Shown here one piece after another: positions 35,714-41,860 of a stretch of DNA of 41,860 nucleotides. This DNA comes from Planctomycetia bacterium (lineage in GTDB: Bacteria; Planctomycetota; UBA8108; SXIK01). A program made the translations under genes and the position numbers. Location: contig SXIK01000091.1 of NCBI GenBank assembly GCA_005772855.1, positions 1 to 41,860 on the forward strand, written 5' to 3'. Numbering within the stretch: the first letter of the stretch is position 1; every line of letters starts with the position of its first letter. The notes beneath the pieces are model-generated. The model was not told the DNA's origin, did no database searches, and saw nothing but the letters and a program-made list of their open reading frames with translations.

Positions 35714-35962
35714 ATGGAAAGAATTACCGCGGGGGAGGCCAGTGCATGGAGCGCTGACCTCCCCACGGTGGACGGGCAAGTGATACTCCGCGAGCCCATG
35801 ATTGGGACATCCTGGCCTCCGCGAGGAGTAGGGTACGGACAACTCTTTTTCGGATCATCGGGGAAAGACCTTGAACAAATTCCTTGGGAAATGGGGACTG
35901 CTCCGGCGAGGATCTCAAGCTCTTCAATCGACGACCCAATGAGGCGAGGAACCGGTGCTTAG
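35714..35962 (+). CDS. Possible small protein (82 aa) coupled to the next gene
   Basis: ATG 35714 is preceded by a strong AAGGAG with 5-nt spacing and opens an 82-codon frame (MERITAGEASAWSADLPTVDG..) that overlaps the next gene's GTG by 8 bp. No domain, signal or membrane helix is recognised and the composition is ordinary. The ribosome site and the coupling are the support; no homology is known to me. An ATG at 35693 is also in frame. It could also be a leader-type frame regulating the downstream gene. Confidence 0.4.
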   Translation: MERITAGEASAWSADLPTVDGQVILREPMIGTSWPPRGVGYGQLFFGSSGKDLEQIPWEMGTAPARISSSSIDDPMRRGTGA

Positions 35963-36641
35963 CGAACCACGGACCATCAGTTTACTCACGGAGTTCATCC
36001 ACCTTCCGGTGGCACACCAGCCGGAAAAATTGCGGGAGGTCTACAACCACGTCTGCAAGAGTTGCGGTTACGAGAACTTCCTACGCGTGCCGGGAGGCGC
36101 ACGGATTGAACGTAGGGAGGCCGAAAGTGAGGGCTTTAGCCAGCTCACCTTCTTGAACGACAGGGTCCAGCTTACCGAGGACCACACGGGAGTCTCGTCA
36201 GAGCAGTTCGGGAAAAAAGTCATGGAAGTGCTCAAGACAGCACTGCCCACCCTTGGTATCCCGATCATCTTGATCCAGCAGGCAACTGTGCGGATCACCT
36301 CTGCGCCCAATAGCTTCCGCACGGCTGCGGAGTATCTCGCCAGGAGTGTGTTTCGAGTTCGCTCCGAGGATGTCGAGCTCCTGGGTCGCCCGACGACTAT
36401 GTTCGGATTCCGCCTGATGTTTCCCCCCACACACGAGCAGCCGCAGAAGTATTCCGTCAGGGTTGAGTGTTACGTCCGTGACGGCCGATCGCTCTACATC
36501 GAAAATGTCGGTACATTCAACGCGCCGATTCAGCAGGGAAATTTGGAGCAAGCTGAAAAGAACTTGCACATGACGGGGGATTTTCTGGTCGATAAAGTCG
36601 TGAAGTTTTTGTCAGCCCATGACAGGAGAGAGGCCGAATGA
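35955..36641 (+). CDS. Conserved-type hypothetical protein (228 aa)
   Basis: The 228-residue soluble protein has no signal peptide. It reads as alternating helices and strands: an N-terminal CKSCGYENF segment, GFSQLTFLNDRVQLTEDHTG, a helix EQFGKKVMEVLKTALPTLG, then YSVRVECYVRDGRSLYIENVGTFNAP. The layout vaguely resembles the TIGR04255-type family of sporadic proteins, but I cannot confirm this. It starts with GTG 35955 behind AGGA with 5-nt spacing, overlapping the preceding small frame. It ends in ATGA overlap with the TolB-like lipoprotein gene, so the pair is probably co-expressed. Confidence 0.65.
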   Translation: MLSEPRTISLLTEFIHLPVAHQPEKLREVYNHVCKSCGYENFLRVPGGARIERREAESEGFSQLTFLNDRVQLTEDHTGVSSEQFGKKVMEVLKTALPTLGIPIILIQQATVRITSAPNSFRTAAEYLARSVFRVRSEDVELLGRPTTMFGFRLMFPPTHEQPQKYSVRVECYVRDGRSLYIENVGTFNAPIQQGNLEQAEKNLHMTGDFLVDKVVKFLSAHDRREAE

Positions 36642-37708
36642 TCCCAAGAGCCCCAGGTTGCATCTTGAGCGTTGTAATGCTCGCAGCTTGCGAGCCCCCC
36701 GGGGGCACTGCGGGAGCGCTGAAGCCGTTGAACCAGGAGCCAACGACAGAGAAGCATCTAAAGAATATTCGCCAGCTCACGAACGGGGGCGAAAACGCTG
36801 AGGCTTACTTCTCCGGTGATGGCAAGCGATTGATTTTCCAATCCAAGCGAGCGGAATTGAAATGCGATCAGATCTTTACCATGGACTTGGACGGCCTGAA
36901 TGTGCGCCAGGTGTCAACAGGAAAGGGCCGAACGACTTGTTCCTACTTTTTCCCGGATGGTTCGAGGATCATCTATGCATCCACGCATGAGAGCAGCCCC
37001 GAATGTCCTCCGGAGGCTCCCCGCAGTGGTGGTTACTTCTGGGCGATTTCGGGCAGTTATGAGATATACTCCGCAAGACCAGACGGGAGCGATCTCAGGC
37101 GATTGACCAATGTCAGGGGGTATGACGCCGAGGGGACTATTTCGCCCGATGGAAAGAAGATCGTATTCACCTCGGTTCGTGACGGTGATCTTGACCTCTA
37201 CGTCATGAACCCCGATGGATCCCACCCAACTCGACTCACCCACACGCTCGGATATGACGGTGGAGCGTTCTTCTCGCCTGACGGCACAAAGATTTGCTTT
37301 CGAGCGAGCCGCCCAAGGGGGGAGGATGAGAAACTTTATCGAGAGCTCCTTGCCAGTGAACTGGTAAAACCGGCCGCGCTAGAAATCTTCGTCATGAACG
37401 CGGACGGAACCGATGTGCGGCAGATCACGAAGAACGGAGCCGCAAATTTCTGCCCATTCTTTCATCCGTCGGGTACGAAGCTACTTTACGCCTCGAATCA
37501 GAGTGATCCAAGGGCCAGAAGCTCTGATCCGTTTGACATCTACCTGGTCCACCTGGACGGATCCGGGCAGGAGAAGGTCACGATTCACCCAACCTTTGAT
37601 GCATTCCCAATGTTTTCCCCGGATGGAAAGAAGCTCGTCTGGGCGTCCAATCGTAACTCGACGAAAAAAGGCGAGACGAACATTTTTCTTGCCGACTGGG
37701 TCGACTGA
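36638..37708 (+). CDS. TolB-like PD40 beta-propeller lipoprotein
   Basis: The 356-residue protein begins MIPRAPGCILSVVMLAAC, a lipoprotein signal with Cys18. It then has a six- or seven-bladed PD40/TolB-type propeller with repeated F-S-x-DGK-x-[IL]-x-F-x-S motifs: YFSGDGKRLIFQSKR, FFPDGSRIIYAS, ISPDGKKIVFTS, FFSPDGTKICFRAS, FHPSGTKLLYAS and FSPDGKKLVWAS. Each is followed by D-[GL]-[ST]-x-x-R-x-[IL]-T. Such propellers act as periplasmic or surface protein-interaction platforms. There is no TolB N-terminal alpha/beta domain and no neighbouring tol/pal genes, so it is not the TolB of a Tol system. It is translationally coupled (ATGA) to the preceding gene. Confidence 0.85.
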   Translation: MIPRAPGCILSVVMLAACEPPGGTAGALKPLNQEPTTEKHLKNIRQLTNGGENAEAYFSGDGKRLIFQSKRAELKCDQIFTMDLDGLNVRQVSTGKGRTTCSYFFPDGSRIIYASTHESSPECPPEAPRSGGYFWAISGSYEIYSARPDGSDLRRLTNVRGYDAEGTISPDGKKIVFTSVRDGDLDLYVMNPDGSHPTRLTHTLGYDGGAFFSPDGTKICFRASRPRGEDEKLYRELLASELVKPAALEIFVMNADGTDVRQITKNGAANFCPFFHPSGTKLLYASNQSDPRARSSDPFDIYLVHLDGSGQEKVTIHPTFDAFPMFSPDGKKLVWASNRNSTKKGETNIFLADWVD

Positions 37709-37776
37709 ACGACGAAGTGGGCAAGACCCTCGAGTGGTACCAGTGGGATTGCCGCCATGGGCGGCTCCGTCCACCC

Positions 37777-38628
37777 TCAACCATACCCAAGGTCCTGGAG
37801 AAGGTCGCCGCAGACGGCTTTCACGTCGCTGAGTTGCTCTGCGGTCAGGTTCTCCAGGTACCTTCCCATCCGCCGCGAGTGGTTCTCGACATAGTGTCGC
37901 ACCTGGCGCCTGGCGTGGTAGCTGCCGACGGTTGAGTCCTGGATCCTGGGGAGGAAGGCCTCGACTTGAGAGCTCGCCTCGAGCCCTAAAAACTCAAGTA
38001 CACCCTTCATCGCTGACGCCGGATCTCGCAAGAGGTCCTCGTAACGCAACTCCCTGTAACGGGCCGGGCCCAACGCGAGAGCCCTCGCATCTTCCCGGGC
38101 AATCGTTACCGAGTCTCGCCACTGGTGAGCGCAGCGAATGTGACTTGCTCGGGGGTAAGCACGAAGCAGCTCACTCCAGCCCGGGGTCTTCAGGTGCCCC
38201 CAGTTTTCGCTTCGGTTGCGGAACATAAGCGAGGCGACGGTGTCGCGCCCATCGCGAAGAATGTGGAGGAAGCGGCACTCCGGGAAGATGGCCGAGAGGT
38301 AGGGCATGCGGATCACGTGCTTGGGATTTTTCTCCACTCGCACGTCTCCAGGGAGCTCGCTCCAGGCGTTCTCAAGCGCTTGCCGCGCAGCCACTGCGAT
38401 CTCGGGAGTCAAGTCGCTCGCCGTCAGACGGTCGTCGGCGCGTTCGGGTGTGAGCGCGTTCCAGATCACACTCGCCTCGAAGAGATACGCAACACGTCGG
38501 TGAGCGGCGATGGCCTCACCAAGGATCGACGTGCCCGAGCGGGCGCAGCCGATCACAAAGGTGGGCGCTTCGCTCACGGGTTCCCCCAGATCCATGAAGT
38601 TGACTGAAACGGGAGAAACTTCCGCCAT
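37777..38628 (-). CDS. PAPS-dependent sulfotransferase
   Basis: This 283-residue protein has the sulfotransferase P-loop FVIGCARSGTSILGE (5'-phosphosulfate binding, near 24-38) and a 3'-phosphate-binding segment FLHILRDGRDTVASLMFRN. His and Glu residues follow the P-loop as expected. It transfers sulfate from PAPS to hydroxyls or amines of a carbohydrate or small molecule; the acceptor is unknown. The gene lies directly downstream of the phosphatase-like/glycosyltransferase gene on the minus strand and overlaps its end by about 55 bp (or 22 bp with the alternative ATG 38595), implying a shared job in building or decorating a glycan. Confidence 0.83.
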   Translation of the reverse strand: MAEVSPVSVNFMDLGEPVSEAPTFVIGCARSGTSILGEAIAAHRRVAYLFEASVIWNALTPERADDRLTASDLTPEIAVAARQALENAWSELPGDVRVEKNPKHVIRMPYLSAIFPECRFLHILRDGRDTVASLMFRNRSENWGHLKTPGWSELLRAYPRASHIRCAHQWRDSVTIAREDARALALGPARYRELRYEDLLRDPASAMKGVLEFLGLEASSQVEAFLPRIQDSTVGSYHARRQVRHYVENHSRRMGRYLENLTAEQLSDVKAVCGDLLQDLGYG

Positions 38629-40646
38629 TTACGCTCGACGTACTTCGCCGACGGCTCGAACTCCTGCAAGAACTCGTGAGACCATCGCCTCCGGATCTTC
38701 GCCGAGTCCTCCTGCTTCGAGATCAGGTAGCCGCTTGGATCGCGATACTTGTGCCACACGAAGGCGTCGATGGCGTAGGTCTTTAGCCCGCGATCACGAG
38801 CCGAGAGCGAGAGCTCGATCCCGTAGCAGTGAAAGCCGGGCATTACCGGATCGAACTTGACACCGCTGGATTGCCGTACACCAAGCCATTGCTCATCGAG
38901 AGAATCGACCTCACTTGGTAACGGCCCCAGGCGCCAGTGCCCGCTGGGATCGCACCAGTGCCCTCGTAGCTGCTTTTGAACGCCTGGCTTCGGTGGCAGC
39001 GCGCCCACGGCTCCGAGCACGCCCCAGCTCGCGTCGTGTTGCTCGAGTTCCAGCAGGCCAGCGAACATTCTCTCCTCCCATCCTTGGGGTAGAAGCACGT
39101 CCTGGTGGATGAAAAAAACCAGGTCGTTTCTTGCTTTTTCCTGGGCCTCTGCGTAAAGGCGACCGATGCTCTTGTAGCGACAGTTGCCCGAGTTCTCAAC
39201 CAGGATCCACTGATGTGCGCGAGAGGCCGCGACAGGTGAACTGAGCAAGTTCACGCGGAGCTCCTCCCAGTCGTTGACGGCAACGACGAAGCTCACCGGC
39301 TCAAAATTTGGGATCGGCTGCGGCAGAGCCTGGAGCAAGTTTTGCCGCTCACCGGGGTCCTGGGCGAGGTTGTACGCAAACTCCTGGACAGCGTCATTCT
39401 TGCGTACGGTGATTCGCTTGAGGGGGTAAGTCAGCTCGGAACGGATCTCAATCCGGCACGTGTCGTAGCTCTCGCGGACGCAGTTCTCGCTCCAGTAGAT
39501 ATAGCCTCGATCGCAGCCAGCAAGGCGGCGATGAATGGGGAGGTCGAAGAGAAATTGGCCCTCAAAGCCCGCGACAGCGTCGCCCAGAAGGGTCAGCACG
39601 GTGGGGGTAATGTCTATCGTCGACGCGAATCTCGTCTCGACGGCCTTCGGTTCGAAACGTGCCTTGAGCTCCGGGGGCAGCCAGACGATGAGAGGGACGT
39701 GGGTGAGATCGCCGTGGAGCCTTCCACAGTGGTGCACTCGACCCTGCCCGGGCTCGAAGCCTTCGCCGTGATCGCTTACGAAGACGACGATCGTGCTTGA
39801 GAAGTCAACGAACCCGAGCAATTCCTCCACTTTTCGGTCGGCGAACCGGATCCCTGCGTCGTACTTGGCGCTCAGGTGACGCTTCACGGTGTCGAGATCG
39901 AGACCATCCGGTGGATTGCGCCAGATATCGGGCCCGTCAGGCACGCTCAAAAGTTGAGGGTGCACCTCCTCACCGAGAAAATCTCGAGCTTCCCGATAAT
40001 ACTCTCGGTCCATGTGGTAATCATGGACCACGTTCGTGTGAAAGAAGAGAAACCAGGGCTTTTCCCGGGAGGTCCTGGGCGTGCCTGCCAGGAACTCCTT
40101 CGCCAGTTCAAAGGGTCTCAGGTGGTTCTCACGGTGAGTCCACATGTATTGGTCGAAACCGGAGTCCCAGCCAAAACATTTCCACTTGGCTGGACGCCGG
40201 GAAAAACCAAGACCTTCGAGCGTCTCGGAGGGAATCGAATCCGTGACGACATTGCCATTGTTCGTGAGGCCCAGGCGGAAGTACTCATCGCCGAGGAAGT
40301 GCCCGAGCTTTGGCTTCAGAAACTTTCGGTTGTGGTCCACAAGACCGTGATCGTCTGGATCCTGTCCTGTCACAATGGACGCGCAACTCGGCAGAGTCCA
40401 GCCGACCGGTGAATGACAATTTCTGAAGAGCGTACCCGATGGGATGCGTCGATCGAGATTGGGCGTTGTTGGGAGTTCGTGGCCGTAAGCTCTCAGGTGG
40501 CTAGCGCGGAGGTCGTCAACCACCAGAAGGAGGACGTTGAAGTTTTTTCGGCGCGGTCCCGGAGTGTACGGGAGCGCGAATTCGTTCAGATGTTTGGCTG
40601 CTCTTGGCTCCATGGAATCCGGGGTTTGTGTGAGGGTGAAGTCCAC
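38574..40646 (-). CDS. Alkaline-phosphatase-superfamily / glycosyltransferase fusion
   Basis: This 690-residue protein has an N-terminal sulfatase-fold domain (about 30-430) with metal-site motifs VVDDLRASHLRAYG and VVFVSDHGEGFEPG. A glycosyltransferase-like C-terminal domain (about 440-690) has FVVAVNDWEELRVNLLSS..WILVENSGN..DLVFFIHQDVLLPQGWEERM. The usual sulfatase C/S-x-P-x-R nucleophile motif is replaced by WTLPSCAS, leaving Thr84 where formylglycine would sit. A formylglycine sulfatase is therefore excluded, and a Thr-nucleophile phosphotransfer or phosphodiesterase activity, as in EptA/LtaS enzymes, is more likely. No transmembrane helices are seen. The start is GTG 40646; ATG 40613 is the alternative. 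It is followed by an overlapping sulfotransferase gene. Confidence 0.75.
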   Translation of the reverse strand: MDFTLTQTPDSMEPRAAKHLNEFALPYTPGPRRKNFNVLLLVVDDLRASHLRAYGHELPTTPNLDRRIPSGTLFRNCHSPVGWTLPSCASIVTGQDPDDHGLVDHNRKFLKPKLGHFLGDEYFRLGLTNNGNVVTDSIPSETLEGLGFSRRPAKWKCFGWDSGFDQYMWTHRENHLRPFELAKEFLAGTPRTSREKPWFLFFHTNVVHDYHMDREYYREARDFLGEEVHPQLLSVPDGPDIWRNPPDGLDLDTVKRHLSAKYDAGIRFADRKVEELLGFVDFSSTIVVFVSDHGEGFEPGQGRVHHCGRLHGDLTHVPLIVWLPPELKARFEPKAVETRFASTIDITPTVLTLLGDAVAGFEGQFLFDLPIHRRLAGCDRGYIYWSENCVRESYDTCRIEIRSELTYPLKRITVRKNDAVQEFAYNLAQDPGERQNLLQALPQPIPNFEPVSFVVAVNDWEELRVNLLSSPVAASRAHQWILVENSGNCRYKSIGRLYAEAQEKARNDLVFFIHQDVLLPQGWEERMFAGLLELEQHDASWGVLGAVGALPPKPGVQKQLRGHWCDPSGHWRLGPLPSEVDSLDEQWLGVRQSSGVKFDPVMPGFHCYGIELSLSARDRGLKTYAIDAFVWHKYRDPSGYLISKQEDSAKIRRRWSHEFLQEFEPSAKYVERKWRKFLPFQSTSWIWGNP

Positions 40647-40874
40647 AGTTTAATCATCGAATTTTCGTATCGCTCAAGCAAGTTCGCTGTTTTTGTTCCG
40701 GTAATCCCATCGCACATTGTTCCGAAAAGCAGTGAGGCGCCTCGGCCTGTACTGACAGGTGGTGGAAAATCCAAAAACAATGAAAATAGGTGCTGAAATT
40801 CTTGAAGGACTGACGATACTGCTTCCGATGCGCTCTTCTCAATGGTTGGTTGGCAAATTCAAGGAGCGTCGGTC
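40647..40874. other. Divergent region (phosphatase-like fusion / LuxR-type regulator)
   Basis: About 230 bases, AT-richer than the flanking genes, between the minus-strand fusion gene and the plus-strand regulator. TAAACT just before GTG 40646 on the minus strand may be a weak -10. No firm promoter or operator is seen. Confidence 0.35.
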
Positions 40875-41288
40875 ATGAAAAGCGACCAGGGTTTGGAGGT
40901 ATCCGAGGCGCAGAGGGCCTTTGATTCGGTCATTGGGAAGTTCGTCGGGAACTTGAAAGTGATCCTCGAACAGGTGGAAGCTCAGCTCGCTGGCCCTGAG
41001 GTCCAAAAAACCCTCGCCCTCAAGGCCTCCCTTCCCAGCATTCAGATCCGGTTGGAGGGCTGTACTTTTGTCATCACCCGATTTCCGCTCGCTGGTCGGC
41101 CCGACCTGAGCCAGAGGCAGCGTGAGGTGCTGGAGTATCTTTTCAACGGTTTGGCACGTCGCGAGATTGCCGAGAAGCTCAACATCAGCGCACGTACTGT
41201 GGATACGCATTTCGACCGGTTACTCGAAAAGCTAGGCGTGCAGAATCGGGTCGACCTGATCCGCTGGGCCGAGTGCCTCTTGAGCTAG
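40875..41288 (+). CDS. LuxR-type HTH protein without a receiver domain
   Basis: The 137-residue protein has an N-terminal helical region (1-70, [29 protein letters not shown]..) with no recognised sensor. Its C-terminal GerE/LuxR winged-helix DNA-binding domain (about 77-135) reads [54 protein letters not shown], with the standard REVL, EIA and TVDTH segments. It lacks the Asp-phosphorylated receiver domain, so control would be through partner binding or amount. ATG 40875 follows AAGGAG (40860-40865) with 9-nt spacing. It is divergent from the sulfotransferase/fusion pair and upstream of proS; its targets are not known. Confidence 0.85.
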   Translation: MKSDQGLEVSEAQRAFDSVIGKFVGNLKVILEQVEAQLAGPEVQKTLALKASLPSIQIRLEGCTFVITRFPLAGRPDLSQRQREVLEYLFNGLARREIAEKLNISARTVDTHFDRLLEKLGVQNRVDLIRWAECLLS

Positions 41289-41403
41289 ACGCGGCCGCGC
41301 GCCTCGGCCCAGGTGTCGTTGCGGATCTCTGGCCTTTCCCGAGCTCGCAGGGGCCATGGTTTCGGTTACACTCGACGGTTTTAATCCCCCCAGGGAGAGC
41401 CCC

Positions 41404-41860
41404 ATGACGAAGCCCGTGAGCCCTGACCCACAAGGCGGCAAAGGCCCTAGCAGCAAGGACGAAAAGAAGATCACCTCGCGAGCCGCAGACTACTCGCAAT
41501 GGTACATCGACATCGTGCTCCGGGCAGAGCTGGCCGACTATGCCCCTGACTTGAAGGGCTGCATGGTGATCCGGCCGCATGGCTATGCGATCTGGGAGCT
41601 GATGCAGAAGAGTCTCGACGCGATGTTCAAGGAGACAGGGCACCAAAACGCCTACTTTCCGCTCTTCATTCCGGAGAGCTACATCCAGCAGGAGAAGGAG
41701 CACTTCGCCGGGTTCGCACCCGAGTGCGCAGTCGTCACGGAGGGTGGCGGAAAGGTTCTTCAAGAGAGGCTCTACGTGCGACCCACCTCCGAGATGATTA
41801 TCTGGCGCATGTACAAGGACTGGATCCAGTCACACCGTGACCTCCCCATCTTGCTGAACC
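41404..41860 (+). CDS. proS: Prolyl-tRNA synthetase, N-terminal part (runs off the window)
   Basis: The first 152 codons are present. They match the N-terminus of the shorter, archaeal/eukaryotic-type Pro[72 protein letters not shown] and [15 protein letters not shown] (class II motif 2 approach). The enzyme charges tRNA-Pro and belongs to the cytoplasmic translation machinery. The ATG has GGGAGAG about 5 nt upstream. The more common bacterial ProRS starts differently, so this is the alternative ProS type, which occurs in several bacterial phyla. Confidence 0.92.
   Translation, partial: MTKPVSPDPQGGKGPSSKDEKKITSRAADYSQWYIDIVLRAELADYAPDLKGCMVIRPHGYAIWELMQKSLDAMFKETGHQNAYFPLFIPESYIQQEKEHFAGFAPECAVVTEGGGKVLQERLYVRPTSEMIIWRMYKDWIQSHRDLPILLN

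Overview
The window looks like chromosomal DNA of a moderately GC-rich Gram-negative-type bacterium, most likely a deep-branching Planctomycetota. The main clue is the 983-residue secreted protease at 15478-18429. It ends in a dockerin-type calcium repeat module of the style common in planctomycete exported proteins (paired GDVNSDG / ADVDDNG loops, then a Pro-rich tail). Lipoproteins with lipoboxes, many exported calcium-loop beta-propellers, and a GyrB long enough to hold the Gram-negative-type insertion fit this. The phylum is an inference; no rRNA gene is present. The window carries the replication-initiation locus (dnaA, dnaN, dciA, gyrB, gyrA) and probably oriC.

Region by region. 1-2631: an IS66-family element whose transposase is broken by a frameshift and an in-frame amber codon, ATGA-coupled to an apparently intact DUF4338 (DruA-family) gene that runs off the left edge. 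2927-4906 (minus): a TPR membrane protein and a probable TIM-barrel protein. 5068-10945 (plus): a compact five-gene operon of ABC-2 ATPase, permease, exported double-PDZ protein and two exported FG-GAP/VCBS propeller proteins. 11022-11291: a small orphan gene with its own promoter. 11352-14131 (minus): ceramidase-like lipoprotein, Gfo/Idh/MocA oxidoreductase and a small lipoprotein. 14506-15477: aldo/keto reductase, tail-to-tail with the dockerin-bearing zincin. 18530-21308: maf and speA converging with overlapping 3' ends. 21624-24568: M50B-like membrane protease, zinc-ribbon protein and LOG-family phosphoribohydrolase.

25109-35522 is the replication block. dnaA is followed by about 2 kb with no convincing gene. 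That gap holds a GC-rich run of perfect hairpins, an AT-rich tract and a few DnaA-box-like sites, so it is the best oriC candidate. dnaN, dciA (helicase loader), gyrB and gyrA follow on the same strand, with no recF between dnaN and gyrB. The gyrB-gyrA spacer carries four consecutive palindromes, one of them perfect over 28 bp, and GyrA has Gln and Ala at the two main quinolone-determining positions.

35714-41860: a small ORF, an unknown protein, a TolB-like lipoprotein, a minus-strand pair (alkaline-phosphatase-superfamily/glycosyltransferase fusion plus sulfotransferase, probably for surface glycan modification), a LuxR-type HTH protein and the start of proS.

Two themes recur. One is exported calcium-loop propeller, PDZ and dockerin proteins. 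The other is promoters whose -10 hexamer lies about 7 nt before an ATG, suggesting leaderless transcripts. The strongest candidates for undescribed biology are the ABC/PDZ/VCBS operon, the gyrB-gyrA palindrome cluster, the IS66-DUF4338 coupling, and the possible hairpin switch before dnaA.
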